Origin: an uncultured Bacteroidota bacterium
Lineage (GTDB): Bacteria > Bacteroidota > Bacteroidia > Chitinophagales > Chitinophagaceae
Reading direction: 5' to 3'
Length of the DNA stretch: 64,000 nt
Assembly (NCBI GenBank): GCA_903819975.1
Contig: CAIJFI010000006.1
Location: 124,001 to 188,000 of the forward strand
Made by a program: the position numbers and the translations under genes. This document shows positions 30,503 through 41,672 of the stretch, one piece after another (within the stretch, counting starts at the first letter, position 1; every line of letters begins with the position of its first letter). Under the pieces are notes generated by a model. It made no database searches and was not told the DNA's origin. It saw nothing but the letters and a program-made list of their open reading frames with translations.

Positions 30503-33025
30503 TTAGAATAATTCTGGTTGTTCGTCGTTAGGATCTTTAATTACTACTTTGGTTTCCCACTCCATTTCAATAGTTTTGTTATAGTCAGTAAGCTTTGTTC
30601 CGACAGCTTTCCAGCCCATTATGTCCACTATCTTACTTACTTTAAACTTAGCTTTTCTAATTTGTGCCCCCTTGCCAGTATTCACAACTAAAATTGGTTC
30701 AATAGATGTAGAAACTGCAGCTAAATAGTTACCATCACCTTCTTTTATACAGCAGAATGGAGATCTTAATGTAGTAGTTTCAATCTTAAAACGTTTAATA
30801 TTAAATTGAAGCTTGTCCTTATCCAAGTAAACGGCTGTAACAACCTTTTCAGGGTTAAATTTTTCAATACTTAACACTTTCTCAGGATCAAACCTTTGAG
30901 ATTGTTCTGTATCTATTACTTCATAATATCCGTCCTTAGTAAAAACCAGTAATTTTTCGTCTTCAAATGTACCTAAGTAAATACCTTTTTCTTCACTATT
31001 TAAACGTCCAAATTTGTCGTCAAACCATAGCTTACGACCAACCAATGTACTCTTGCCAGCTTCTTTTAAACGAACTGTTTTAATAGGATATTTAGTAACC
31101 TGATTGCCGACACTACTTCGACCTTTCACTTCTAAAGTTTCAAAATAGAAATCAAATTCTTTAATACGAGCTGAGCAATTTGGACTTAATATAATTTTAA
31201 CCGATTCAGCTTCCCCATTTGCATTAACAGACATATAATGCACTTTGGACTTTTCTAAACTCTTGGCCAATGGGTACTCCTTATCGCGGGTAACACCTGT
31301 AACATTAAATCTTTTTGCATAGCTAATTCCACTAGCTCCATCTACATAAACCATATTATAGGTAGTACGCTCGTCGTTCTTTTGGAATACAGCAGCATGG
31401 ATAATATCCTTACCTATGAATACCTTGTCCGATACCTTCACAACTTTCATGGATCCAGATTTAGTGAAAGCAATAATATCGTCATAATCGGTACAGTCAC
31501 AAAGGAATTCATCTTTCTTTAAACTAGTACCAATAAAACCTTCTGCTTTATTTATGTAAAGCTTTGTATTTGCAATGGCAACTTGTTTAACTTGAATAGT
31601 ATCAAATTCCTTTATTTCTGTTTTACGCTCTTTACCCTTGCCATATTTCTTTTGCAAGTTCTCGTAATAGCTAACAGCATAATCTACTAAGTTATCTAAA
31701 TGATGCTTTGTTTCTTTAATATCTGCCTCTATACCTTTAATTTGTTGAATCAAATCTTCGATATCTAATTTATAGATACGTCTAACAGGCTTATCTGTTA
31801 ATTTTAATAAGTCGGCACGTTCAATTGGCTTTTTGAATTTCTTTTTGAATGGTTCAAAAGCTTTGTCAATTGCATCAATAACCTTCTCCCAGTTCAAATG
31901 TTTTTTCTCTAATTCTTGGTAAATTTTTTCTTCGAAGAAGATTTTTTCTAAACTAGTAAAATGCCATTTGTCTTCTAATTCTTTTAATTGAATTTCAAGT
32001 TCTGCTTTTAATAAAGCTTTAGTATGCTCAACCGAATATTTAAGTAAATCAGTAGCACCTAAAAATTGTGGTCGGTTTTCAACAATTACACAGGCATTTG
32101 GAGAAAGACTAATTTCACAATCCGTAAATGCATATAAAGCATCAATTGTAATATCAGGAGAAATACCTGTTGCTAAATCAATTTGTATTTCCACTTCAGC
32201 TGCTGTTACATCGGTAACTTTTTTAATTTTGATTTTACCTTGGTCATTGGCCTTGGTAATACTCTCCATTAATTGAGTTGTTGTAACACTATATGGAACG
32301 TCCTTAATTAATAAGGTCTTCTTATCTAATTCTTCAATATGGGCACGAACCCTAACCTTACCACCACGTCTACCATCATTATAATTAGAAGCATCAATCA
32401 TACCACCTGTTTGGAAATCAGGCAATAATTCAAACTTACGACCTCTTAAATGTTTGATACTGGCTTCTAATAATTCATTAAAATTATGAGGAAGAATTTT
32501 TGTAGATAAACCAACCGCAATACCATCAGCTCCTTGAGCTAACAATAAAGGGAACTTCATTGGTAAAGTTACAGGTTCGTTTTTACGACCATCATAACTT
32601 AAAGCCCACTCAGTTGTTTTAGCATTAAATGCAACTTCTAATGCAAATTTACTTAAACGAGCTTCAATATATCTTGATGCAGCCGCTGAGTCACCAGTTC
32701 GTACATCACCCCAGTTACCTTGCGTTTCTACTAATAAATTCTTTTGACCAATATTTACCAATGCATCTCCAATACTAGCATCTCCGTGTGGGTGATACTG
32801 CATACTTTGTCCAATGATATTTGCAACCTTATTGAATCTTCCATCGTCCATTTCTTTCATGGCATGTAAGATTCTACGTTGTACTGGTTTTAGTCCGTCT
32901 TCGATAGCAGGTACTGCTCTTTCCAAAATAACATAAGAAGCATAATCCAAGAACCAGTTTTTATACTGCCCTTGAACACCCGATTCGTTTTCTGTTACCC
33001 TGCTTAAATTTTTCTCTTTTGCCAT
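30503..33025 (-). CDS. parC: DNA topoisomerase IV subunit A
   Basis: ALEDGLKPVQRRILHAM, HPHGDASIGDALV, QGNWGDVRTGDSAAASRYIEARL catalytic Tyr context; paired with parE nearby. Confidence 0.93.
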   Translation of the reverse strand: MAKEKNLSRVTENESGVQGQYKNWFLDYASYVILERAVPAIEDGLKPVQRRILHAMKEMDDGRFNKVANIIGQSMQYHPHGDASIGDALVNIGQKNLLVETQGNWGDVRTGDSAAASRYIEARLSKFALEVAFNAKTTEWALSYDGRKNEPVTLPMKFPLLLAQGADGIAVGLSTKILPHNFNELLEASIKHLRGRKFELLPDFQTGGMIDASNYNDGRRGGKVRVRAHIEELDKKTLLIKDVPYSVTTTQLMESITKANDQGKIKIKKVTDVTAAEVEIQIDLATGISPDITIDALYAFTDCEISLSPNACVIVENRPQFLGATDLLKYSVEHTKALLKAELEIQLKELEDKWHFTSLEKIFFEEKIYQELEKKHLNWEKVIDAIDKAFEPFKKKFKKPIERADLLKLTDKPVRRIYKLDIEDLIQQIKGIEADIKETKHHLDNLVDYAVSYYENLQKKYGKGKERKTEIKEFDTIQVKQVAIANTKLYINKAEGFIGTSLKKDEFLCDCTDYDDIIAFTKSGSMKVVKVSDKVFIGKDIIHAAVFQKNDERTTYNMVYVDGASGISYAKRFNVTGVTRDKEYPLAKSLEKSKVHYMSVNANGEAESVKIILSPNCSARIKEFDFYFETLEVKGRSSVGNQVTKYPIKTVRLKEAGKSTLVGRKLWFDDKFGRLNSEEKGIYLGTFEDEKLLVFTKDGYYEVIDTEQSQRFDPEKVLSIEKFNPEKVVTAVYLDKDKLQFNIKRFKIETTTLRSPFCCIKEGDGNYLAAVSTSIEPILVVNTGKGAQIRKAKFKVSKIVDIMGWKAVGTKLTDYNKTIEMEWETKVVIKDPNDEQPELF

Positions 33026-33036
33026 ATATCTAATTA

Positions 33037-33405
33037 TTAGAGACGATGCGTGTCTTCACTACCGTCCGCTAAACTATTTAATTCTATAAAAACAATATCT
33101 GTGACTGCTGTTAACTCATGCCAAACATTTGCATTTATCAAAACCCTTGTGGGTGCATTCAATGTTATTGTCTCTTCTTTATTTGTTTCTAAATCCTTCC
33201 AATGCAAAATTGCGGAACCTTGCACTAAAAGCATATCCTCAGGATTTTTACCAGCCGAAATTCCTTTGTGATAGTGTTGACCACTAATCGTTCCAGCTTT
33301 TCGGTAAACTACTAAAAATTCACCTGTTCTATCCGTACTAAAATAATGGAGTGCACCTCGCTCATCAACTGCTTTAACATCTATTGAACTTATAGTTACA
33401 CTCAT
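33037..33405 (-). CDS. Cupin-fold protein
   Basis: GQHYHKGISAGKNPEDMLLVQGSAILHW, VWHELTAV cupin motifs. Confidence 0.65.
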   Translation of the reverse strand: MSVTISSIDVKAVDERGALHYFSTDRTGEFLVVYRKAGTISGQHYHKGISAGKNPEDMLLVQGSAILHWKDLETNKEETITLNAPTRVLINANVWHELTAVTDIVFIELNSLADGSEDTHRL

Positions 33406-33416
33406 TATTATATTAT

Positions 33417-34256
33417 TTATGCTTCAACAGTTTCAACAATTGTTGTTGATCCACCTGGCATTTGTACGACCATATCTTTCCAACCTTTTGCCCAATCACC
33501 TACAAAAACAATTTTACCCTCATCAGCCAATGCCTTTAAACGATAAACAATAAACGCATCACCCAATTTTACTTTTAGCTTTGCCATAATATTTGATAAA
33601 GCACTCGGTAATTTTTGAGCATTCTTAGTTAACAATGACAATATCTCTTTATCATAGCAACCTATATTTAAACTAATTAATTTTTTGCCGCCTTCTAAAA
33701 ATCGTACACCTTCATTTTCTTGACACAATTTCTTCCACTCGTCTGGATCTAATTCAAATTCACTTAAAGTAATTGGACGTGCTAATTTTTTAGCTTTTAA
33801 AAATTCTTTGGGTTGAATTTGGCTTAAATAAGTAGGATAAAATAATTGTCCTTTTTCATTTAAGAAAGGGAGATTATTTAAATATAAAACCTGAATACGT
33901 CCTTGGTATTCTTTAAACTGACTCATAAACCAGTAGTAGCCAGAAACATCATGCGCATTTTGACCCATCCAAATCCAAATGACTTCATTCTCATCATGGT
34001 TTAATGCATTTAATAATTGATGAACAGTTAATTTGTCATCAACAATATCTAATTGATCTGTATATGGAGAATATTCCAATACATTTTGCCACCAATCGCG
34101 TCTTGCTTGATAACCTTCAGTTTCATAAATATCTTGCAATGGGCCTACTGCGTAGTCGTCTTTAATTTCGATTACTTTACCAGCTAGGGTTTCGTCCAAT
34201 TCAATGGCAGCTTCTAATGCAGCAATATCTGCTGTGTTAAACACTAAGTGTATCAT
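33417..34256 (-). CDS. DUF1835-like protein
   Basis: [22 protein letters not shown]...[12 protein letters not shown]; start overlaps parE end. Confidence 0.65.
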   Translation of the reverse strand: MIHLVFNTADIAALEAAIELDETLAGKVIEIKDDYAVGPLQDIYETEGYQARRDWWQNVLEYSPYTDQLDIVDDKLTVHQLLNALNHDENEVIWIWMGQNAHDVSGYYWFMSQFKEYQGRIQVLYLNNLPFLNEKGQLFYPTYLSQIQPKEFLKAKKLARPITLSEFELDPDEWKKLCQENEGVRFLEGGKKLISLNIGCYDKEILSLLTKNAQKLPSALSNIMAKLKVKLGDAFIVYRLKALADEGKIVFVGDWAKGWKDMVVQMPGGSTTIVETVEA

Positions 34257-36141
34257 GCGCTTTATCTAATTCTACTTTTAAATTATTGATAATAAAATCC
34301 TGGCGTTCTTGTGAGTTTTTACCCATATAATATTCTAACAAATGTTGAATATGATCGCCTTGTTCTAATATAACTGGAGCCAATTTAATATCGCTACCTA
34401 TAAACTTTCCAAACTCGTCGGGACTAATCTCTCCCAATCCTTTGAATCGTGTTATTTCTGGCTTACTTCCCAATTCACTAATTGCTTTTTGTTTTTCGTT
34501 TTCATCATAACAATAAATAGTCTTTTGTTTATTGCGAACACGGAACAATGGAGTTTCTAAAACAAATACATGACCTCGTTTTACCAAGTCCGGGAAGAAT
34601 TGCAAAAAGAAGGTAAGCATCAACAAACGTATGTGCATGCCATCCACGTCGGCATCCGTTGCAATTACAATATTGTTATAACGCAAGCCTTCTAAACCAT
34701 CTTCAATATTTAGGGCATGTTGTAATAAATTAAACTCCTCATTTTCGTAAACCACTTTTTTAGTTAGTCCAAATGCATTTAATGGCTTACCTCTTAAACT
34801 AAATACTGCTTGGGTATCAACGTTACGAGATTTAGTGATACTGCCACTTGCTGAGTCACCCTCCGTAATAAATAAGGTACTTGCTTTTTGAGTAGCAATA
34901 AACATTTCCTTATTCTTTGCTGGCAAGTCGTCGCTTAAATGCACACGACAATCTCTTAATTTTTTATTATGCAAATTGGCTTTCTTCGCACGCTCATTGG
35001 CTAACTTTTTAATACCCGCTAATTCCTTACGTTCACGCTCGTTTTGTTCTATGCGCTTTTTTAAAGCCTCTGCAACTGCCGAATTGCGATGTAAAAAATT
35101 GTCTAACTCTTTTGATAAAAATTCAGTGACAAAATTCTTCATACTTGGGCCACCATCAGCAACGTTCTGAGAGCCTAATTTAGTTTTGGTTTGACTTTCA
35201 AATACAGGTTCTTGCACGCGAACTGAAACAGCCGCCACAATACTTGTTCTAATATCAGAAGCCTCATAATCTTTCTTATAAAAATCACGAATCACTTTTA
35301 CATAAGCTTCTCTAAAAGCTTGTTGGTGCGTACCACCTTGGGTAGTATACTGACCATTTACAAAAGAGAAGATATCTTCACCATAATCATTGTTATGAGA
35401 AATAGCCACCTCAATATCTTCACCACTTAAATGCACAATTGGATATCTTAATTCGTCTGGATTGGTTTTACGTTCTAATAAATCCAATAATCCGTTCTTA
35501 CTTACAAATTTTTTATCGTTAAAGTGAATAACTAAACCAGCATTCAAATAACAATAGTTCCAAAGTTGACTCTCGATATATTCATAAATAAAATGATAGT
35601 TTTTGAACACTGTTGAATCTGGCGTAAAACTTACCAATGTGCCATTTGATTCCGTTGTTTTAGTTTCCTTAGTCTCATTTATTAATTTACCTTTTTGGAA
35701 AGAAGCAGATCTACACTTCCCTTCTCTAAAAGCAGTTACTGTAAAGTCTTCACTTAATGCGTTTACTGCTTTAGTACCAACACCATTCAAACCAACCGAT
35801 TTCTGGAAAGCTTTACTATCGTATTTCGCACCAGTATTAATCTTACTTACAACATCTACAATTTTTCCCAAGGGAATACCACGACCGTAATCTCGGATAG
35901 TAACCGTCTTATCTTGAATAGAAATTTCTACCTGCTTACCATAACCCATGGTGTGTTCATCGATACAGTTATCTATTACTTCTTTAATTAATACGTAAAT
36001 ACCATCATCAGGTGCTGTACCATCACCTAACTTTCCAATATACATACCCGGACGTAAACGTATATGTTCTTTCCAGTCTAATGACCTAATGGAGTCTTCG
36101 TTATATTCTGATGCAATCTTTGCTTCTGCCATAATTATCAA
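34237..36141 (-). CDS. parE: DNA topoisomerase IV subunit B
   Basis: [53 protein letters not shown]. Confidence 0.95.
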   Translation of the reverse strand: MIIMAEAKIASEYNEDSIRSLDWKEHIRLRPGMYIGKLGDGTAPDDGIYVLIKEVIDNCIDEHTMGYGKQVEISIQDKTVTIRDYGRGIPLGKIVDVVSKINTGAKYDSKAFQKSVGLNGVGTKAVNALSEDFTVTAFREGKCRSASFQKGKLINETKETKTTESNGTLVSFTPDSTVFKNYHFIYEYIESQLWNYCYLNAGLVIHFNDKKFVSKNGLLDLLERKTNPDELRYPIVHLSGEDIEVAISHNNDYGEDIFSFVNGQYTTQGGTHQQAFREAYVKVIRDFYKKDYEASDIRTSIVAAVSVRVQEPVFESQTKTKLGSQNVADGGPSMKNFVTEFLSKELDNFLHRNSAVAEALKKRIEQNERERKELAGIKKLANERAKKANLHNKKLRDCRVHLSDDLPAKNKEMFIATQKASTLFITEGDSASGSITKSRNVDTQAVFSLRGKPLNAFGLTKKVVYENEEFNLLQHALNIEDGLEGLRYNNIVIATDADVDGMHIRLLMLTFFLQFFPDLVKRGHVFVLETPLFRVRNKQKTIYCYDENEKQKAISELGSKPEITRFKGLGEISPDEFGKFIGSDIKLAPVILEQGDHIQHLLEYYMGKNSQERQDFIINNLKVELDKAHDTLSV

Positions 36142-36230
36142 TACTTTATGGGCATAAAATGCCCTAGTCTAGCTGCAAATCTAATTCTCAAACCTACTTA
36201 AGCAATCTAAAAACATGCAAAAATGGGCAA

Positions 36231-36791
36231 ATGTGGATAAAAGGATTAAAGCATTATCTTTATCCCATCAAAAACGAAGCACCATATCCCATTGTTGACC
36301 TTGAATTTATCAAAAAAAAGGCAGTTGAACTAGAAGCAGAAAACCTAGAATTCCAGGATTTTTTAAGGAATTTTGACAGTTTAAGCCTAGATAAGGCGGT
36401 TTTTGAGCTATCTGAGGCCATTTCTCCAAAAATTGAATGTACCGATTGCGGCAATTGTTGCAAGAGTCTAATGGTGAATATAGACGAAGCTGAAGCAAAC
36501 CACTTATCCGCACATTTGGGACAAACCAGAGCCGAGTTTGACGAAAAATACCTTGACAAAGGGGAATCTGGAAGAATGGTAGTGAATGCCATACCCTGTC
36601 ATTTTTTAGTTGGGAATAGTTGCAGTGTATATAGTCATCGCTTTGCAGGTTGCAAAGAATTTCCTGCTTTTCATGTACCAGATTTTAATAAGAGGTTATT
36701 TACTACTTATATGCATTACGATAGATGCCCTATTATTTTTAATGTAATAGAGACCTTAAAAGTTGATTCAGGTTTCAAAACCATTTCTTAA
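36231..36791 (+). CDS. YkgJ-family cysteine cluster protein
   Basis: ECTDCGNCCKSL, CHFLVGNSCSVYSHRFAGCKEFP. Confidence 0.85.
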   Translation: MWIKGLKHYLYPIKNEAPYPIVDLEFIKKKAVELEAENLEFQDFLRNFDSLSLDKAVFELSEAISPKIECTDCGNCCKSLMVNIDEAEANHLSAHLGQTRAEFDEKYLDKGESGRMVVNAIPCHFLVGNSCSVYSHRFAGCKEFPAFHVPDFNKRLFTTYMHYDRCPIIFNVIETLKVDSGFKTIS

Positions 36792-36809
36792 AATTTCACA
36801 TTTATTGAT

Positions 36810-37979
36810 ATGCATTTACAATTTGGAATTGATAACTTACTTGCAAATCATCCTCATTGGAAAAAGGAGCGTATTGGATTTTTGACAAATGATGCAGCAG
36901 CAACAAATCATGGAATTAAAAGTAGAAAAGCATTACAAGATGCTGGATTCAATTTGGTGAAATTATTTTCTCCCGAACATGGTATTAATGCAAATGGCAT
37001 AGATGGTGCAAGTATCGCTAATGTTGTTGATGATATTACTGGCATTCCTGTAATAAGCTTGTATGGAGAAAAATTTATGCCTTCAGAAAATGACTTAGCT
37101 GACATTGATATCATGCTTTTTGATATTCCAGATGCAGGCACTCGTTTTTATACTTATTTATGGTCAATGACTTATTGGATTGAAGCCGCTGCAAAATACA
37201 ATAAGCAAGTAATTATATTAGATAGGCCCAATCCATTAGGTGGAAATTTGTCATTTTCGGAAGGGCCAATGTTGGAAACCTCCCTTTCAAGTTTTATAGG
37301 AAGGTTTAGCATACCTATAAAACATCAATGCACACTTGGAGAACTTGCTCAATACTTTAATAAGAATCAAGAATGGAATGCTAATTTATCGGTCATAAAA
37401 TGTGAAGGCTGGAATAGAGACCAATTGTTTTATGACTGGAATATACCTTGGACAAAACCTTCACCTGCTTTACAAAATATTGAAGCTACAATTTTATATC
37501 CTGGCCTTTGTTTTTTTGAAGCAACGAATGTATCAGTAGGTCGAGGCACCCCCTATTCCTTTGAATGGATTGGTGCAACATGGTTTAATCTACCAGCAAT
37601 GGCAATGGTTTGGCAAAATATATTAAGAGAAGATTTTAAAATTGAAACTTTAAAATTGCCATTAACGAATGACGGGATTACTATAGAAACAAAAGGCATA
37701 AGAATTAAAGTAATAGATCCTTATCATTATGATGCAGTTTTAAATGGTTTGCTAATTGTGAAATTGGTTAGGGATTTACATCCACAAGATTTTAAATGGA
37801 TGCCCTATCCTACTAAAGCAAATCCTAGTGGTGAAAACCATTTGTCATTATTATTGGGAATAGAAAATGCTGAAAAAATATTTGATTTGCCATTACAACA
37901 ATGGTTACAACAAATTGGAAGATTATTGAAAGTGGAAGACTGGAAAAATAATATTATCCCCCATTTATTATACTCATAA
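36810..37979 (+). CDS. DUF1343 family protein (NamZ-type exo-beta-N-acetylmuramidase-like)
   Basis: RIGFLTNDAAATNHGI, LFSPEHGINA, DIPDAGTRFYTYLWSM, NVSVGRGTPYSFEWIGA. Confidence 0.88.
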   Translation: MHLQFGIDNLLANHPHWKKERIGFLTNDAAATNHGIKSRKALQDAGFNLVKLFSPEHGINANGIDGASIANVVDDITGIPVISLYGEKFMPSENDLADIDIMLFDIPDAGTRFYTYLWSMTYWIEAAAKYNKQVIILDRPNPLGGNLSFSEGPMLETSLSSFIGRFSIPIKHQCTLGELAQYFNKNQEWNANLSVIKCEGWNRDQLFYDWNIPWTKPSPALQNIEATILYPGLCFFEATNVSVGRGTPYSFEWIGATWFNLPAMAMVWQNILREDFKIETLKLPLTNDGITIETKGIRIKVIDPYHYDAVLNGLLIVKLVRDLHPQDFKWMPYPTKANPSGENHLSLLLGIENAEKIFDLPLQQWLQQIGRLLKVEDWKNNIIPHLLYS

Positions 37980-38845
37980 TGCAAACTTTAATTTCCATAA
38001 ATAATGTAGCAATTTTAGCAAACCCAAAAGCTGGTGGTGGCAAAGCGACGAATACGGCTAAGTGGCTCTCTTCGCAATTAGCAATTTTAGGCATCGCCAA
38101 TACCATATATAATGGCCAATGGCCGGATGATTTAGAAGAATTTAATTATACCGACTGTTGGATTATTGGCGGAGATGGAACCATTAATTATTTTATAAAT
38201 AAATATCCAAATTGCAAATTGACATTAGCACTATTTAATGGAGGAACAGGTAATGATTTCGCATGGAAATTATATGGCGATGGAAATTTACAAGCTAGAT
38301 TTAATCAAGTTATAAATGCAACACCAAAATTAATAGATGCCGGAAATGTTAATGGCAAAAACTATATAAATTGTATGGGTGTTGGCTTTGACGGGGAAGT
38401 AATACAGAGTATGGGTGCCATTCGTTTTTTAGGAGGATATTTTGGTTACTTATTAGCAGTAATTATAAAAATTATTGGATATAAGGAGCCAAATTTATTG
38501 ATACAAACCGGGGACGTAGCTTTTAATAATAAATACTTATTGGCATTAATTGTAAATTCTTCAAGAGCCGGTGGAAGTTTTTTTATAGCACCAAATGCAG
38601 AAATAAATGATGGAGCATTAGATATGGTTTTATGTGAAGCGCTGCCAGTATGGAAAAGATTAATATATCTGCCAAAAATTAAAGCAGGAAAACACATGCA
38701 TCTGCCAATTGTAAAACACAGACTAGGAAAAGAATTCAAAATAACTTGCGAAGTTGAAATGCCAATTCAGGTTGACGGAGAGTTAATATTTGCAAAGGAA
38801 ATTAATATAACTGTATTAGCTCAACAGTTTTATTTCAGGTATTAA
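37979..38845 (+). CDS. Diacylglycerol kinase family lipid kinase
   Basis: ANPKAGGGKA, GGDGTINYFINKY, NGGTGNDFAWKLYG. Confidence 0.9.
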   Translation: MQTLISINNVAILANPKAGGGKATNTAKWLSSQLAILGIANTIYNGQWPDDLEEFNYTDCWIIGGDGTINYFINKYPNCKLTLALFNGGTGNDFAWKLYGDGNLQARFNQVINATPKLIDAGNVNGKNYINCMGVGFDGEVIQSMGAIRFLGGYFGYLLAVIIKIIGYKEPNLLIQTGDVAFNNKYLLALIVNSSRAGGSFFIAPNAEINDGALDMVLCEALPVWKRLIYLPKIKAGKHMHLPIVKHRLGKEFKITCEVEMPIQVDGELIFAKEINITVLAQQFYFRY

Positions 38846-40038
38846 GCCTCATCCGTAACTTGGTTGATTTTATCTACCCTTTTTGTTCCTGCATATAATT
38901 CATATTCTAATAATCGGCAATCTATGGTCGCATTGAAAAATTCTATACGACGACTTGGCTTTAATCTAATTTTTTTAGCCAATTCTAAATTACCTGTAAA
39001 AATATAGCCAGTCATTCCTTTGCACTTATTTTTCATATAATCACCAATACGCGCATAGGTCGCTTCTAATTCTACTTCCTCGCCTAGTCTTTCACCATAT
39101 TCAGGATTAATCATAACTACTGCACCTTCTTCTGGCTCTGGCATTTCGGTTGCTTCAAAATCACAAACTTGGAAATCGATTAAATCTTCTACTCCTGCTA
39201 CTGAAGCATTTATTTTAGCCACTTTAATGGCATCTCTACTAATATCCGATGCGATGATCACTAAATTTGGTAAGTGCCTTATTTGTTCTTCTATGATAGT
39301 TCTTTCTTTTTCATACACTGCTTTGTCATATCCAAGCAAATGCATGAATGCATAATTTTTTCTAAACAAACCTGGTGCACGTTTTGTAGCTATTAAGGCC
39401 GCTTCAATTGCCAAGGTTCCTGAACCACACATTGGATTTACAAAAGCTCCAAACTTATTCCATTTAGTAGATAAAATAGTGGCTGATGCCAATGCTTCTA
39501 ACATAGGAGCTCGTCCTGGTAATTTTCTATAACCATGTCTTGCTAACGAATCGCCGGAAGTATCAAGGAAAACCTCTGCTTCATCATTTTTCCAAAATAA
39601 ATATACGACCGCACCTGATAATTCAGAACCTGTAGAAGGTCTTTTGCCACTTACTTCACGCATTCTATCTACAATTGCATCTTTAACACGAAGATTTGCA
39701 AATAAATTGGTTGAAATAGTATCATTGAACACATTGCTTATAACAGAAAAATAACCATCAGGCTGAATCATCTTTTCCCAATGTATCGTAACTAAATTTT
39801 TATGCAATTCATCTGGGTCATTGCAAATAAAAGTTTTCAAAGAATACATTACTTGACTTGCACAACGAAGATTTAAATTTAAGCGAATACAATCATTCAC
39901 AGTACCTGTTAATTCAACACCAGTTTGAAAAACTCGATCTACGTCAAATCCTAAACCAATTACCTCAGCTCTTAGCGCTGGGGCTAACCATTTATTACAG
40001 GTGATGATAATTTTACTAGGGGTTGTGAATACTTGCAT
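38842..40038 (-). CDS. THUMP-domain class I SAM RNA methyltransferase (RlmL-like)
   Basis: THUMP N-term, FVNPMCGSGTLAIEAALIA, MINPEYGERLGEE. Confidence 0.92.
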   Translation of the reverse strand: MQVFTTPSKIIITCNKWLAPALRAEVIGLGFDVDRVFQTGVELTGTVNDCIRLNLNLRCASQVMYSLKTFICNDPDELHKNLVTIHWEKMIQPDGYFSVISNVFNDTISTNLFANLRVKDAIVDRMREVSGKRPSTGSELSGAVVYLFWKNDEAEVFLDTSGDSLARHGYRKLPGRAPMLEALASATILSTKWNKFGAFVNPMCGSGTLAIEAALIATKRAPGLFRKNYAFMHLLGYDKAVYEKERTIIEEQIRHLPNLVIIASDISRDAIKVAKINASVAGVEDLIDFQVCDFEATEMPEPEEGAVVMINPEYGERLGEEVELEATYARIGDYMKNKCKGMTGYIFTGNLELAKKIRLKPSRRIEFFNATIDCRLLEYELYAGTKRVDKINQVTDEA

Positions 40039-40120
40039 AAGGCAAACTTAAATCAATTAATTAAAAATGTCTGAAAACAAAAAATCCCCATCTTTCGATG
40101 AGGATTCTGAAGTTATTCTG

Positions 40121-40195
40121 TGGGAGCACACGGGTTCGAACCGCGGACCCTCTCGGTGTAAACGAGATGCTCTAAACCAACTGAGCTATGCTCCC
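40121..40195 (-). tRNA. tRNA-Val (anticodon TAC)
   Basis: Reverse complement GGGAGCATAGCTCAGTTGGTTTAGAGCATCTCGTTTACACCGAGAGGGTCCGCGGTTCGAACCCGTGTGCTCCCA folds as a cloverleaf; loop TTTACAC. Confidence 0.95.
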
Positions 40196-40257
40196 TTTTC
40201 CCTTTTGAGGAGTGCAAAAATAAGGGGGAATTCGTAAACTCCCAAAAAAAATAACAA

Positions 40258-40548
40258 TTAATTTAATTGAACCGCTGGAAGCCTAGTAGATTGGCTATCA
40301 TAAACGAATAATTCTACTATTTCAAAGCTCCAATATTTGCTTAAAGGGGATTTTTCAAGGATATCTTTAACTTCCTTCTTTGTATTGGCATTAATTGTAA
40401 TCCACGAATTTTGCGTCTCCATACTCACGGCATAGCTGTCAATAATGCCTTTATTTAATAAGAAATTTATATAAGTGCGGTGAGGTGGCACCAAAGTCAT
40501 AAATTCCTCATCCATGTCAAATGATATAATTGCTTGATATTTTTTCAT
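40258..40548 (-). CDS. Small YCII-like hypothetical protein
   Basis: 96 aa, complete ORF; weak YCII-like pattern. Confidence 0.5.
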   Translation of the reverse strand: MKKYQAIISFDMDEEFMTLVPPHRTYINFLLNKGIIDSYAVSMETQNSWITINANTKKEVKDILEKSPLSKYWSFEIVELFVYDSQSTRLPAVQLN

Positions 40549-40624
40549 GTAGTACTAAGTTAAGTCAAGATACACAAAGCAAGAAGACAATTTTAAGATT
40601 TTTCGTCAATAGTAAATATTAGAT

Positions 40625-41650
40625 TTATTCAAAACTCAGGTATCCAATCCTGCCACCTGAACCTGCAAAAAATGCAGCGCTCTTACTTGGTTGAGGCTGA
40701 ACAACATGGAAACTATTATTTGATATTAATGACCAGTTTTTGCCACTGTTTTCTGAATAATCCACCCCAGAAGTACCGCAAGCAACCACCCTTTTGTTAT
40801 CTATAAATGTAACCGAGGATCTATACCCATGTGGCATTGTAAAAGATGTATTAATTTGATAGGCATTCTGATATTTTATAAAAGCACGTGCAGCATCTGA
40901 TGAAATAGTGTCCTTCATAAAATCACCTCCCACAATAATAAACTGGTTTAAATCTGGAGCAATGGAAATACTATTAGCCCCGGTCGTTTTTCCGCCCTGC
41001 ATTATTGGTAAAGGCATTGCATTGCCGTCTATCCATAGCCTACTTGTTTTACCACCAGACACAAATACAATATCATTTTTTATGAACCCAATATTACTAT
41101 TACTAGATGCAAAAAAAGCTTCCCCTTCTTTTAGTTTTGATTTCCAAAAACTACTAGGTGCTCTATCCCAATGTGCTCCTCTATCCTTAGTATTTAATAA
41201 AAATGGTGTGTCATTAATTGGATCCCCAATAATAGATCCATTTTGATAATCCCTAAAAGCAACTGCATCTAAAAACATACTGGTATCGGCATTCTCATAC
41301 ACTTTAGTCCAATTCTTGCCGCCGTCTAATGTTTTTAAAATGACCGCTGGAGCTGCTACTGCTACTATTAAAGCTTCTTTTTCATCCCATGCATGAATGG
41401 CTCTAAAATCTCGGGTCTCATATCCATTAACCTGAGACCACTCAAAACTTTCGCCTCCATTAATTGATTTTGCAATACTTCCTTTGCTCCCACTAGCCCA
41501 AATCACTTTTTCAGAAGGTACTGACAAGCCTCGAATACTAACTCCTTTTTTTTCTGTCAATATTTTAATAGAAGTTTGCGCTATTAATTGATGTGCAGAT
41601 AATAATATTAGAGCGAAAACAATTTTAGAAATACGCATAGTTTTATTCAT
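40625..41650 (-). CDS. YCF48/BNR-repeat (photosystem II stability factor-like) secreted protein
   Basis: Signal peptide; repeats such as VILKTLDGGKNWTKVYEN, VDYSENSGKNWSLIS. Confidence 0.8.
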   Translation of the reverse strand: MNKTMRISKIVFALILLSAHQLIAQTSIKILTEKKGVSIRGLSVPSEKVIWASGSKGSIAKSINGGESFEWSQVNGYETRDFRAIHAWDEKEALIVAVAAPAVILKTLDGGKNWTKVYENADTSMFLDAVAFRDYQNGSIIGDPINDTPFLLNTKDRGAHWDRAPSSFWKSKLKEGEAFFASSNSNIGFIKNDIVFVSGGKTSRLWIDGNAMPLPIMQGGKTTGANSISIAPDLNQFIIVGGDFMKDTISSDAARAFIKYQNAYQINTSFTMPHGYRSSVTFIDNKRVVACGTSGVDYSENSGKNWSLISNNSFHVVQPQPSKSAAFFAGSGGRIGYLSFE

Positions 41651-41672
41651 TTTTGCATTTTAAAGATACGAT

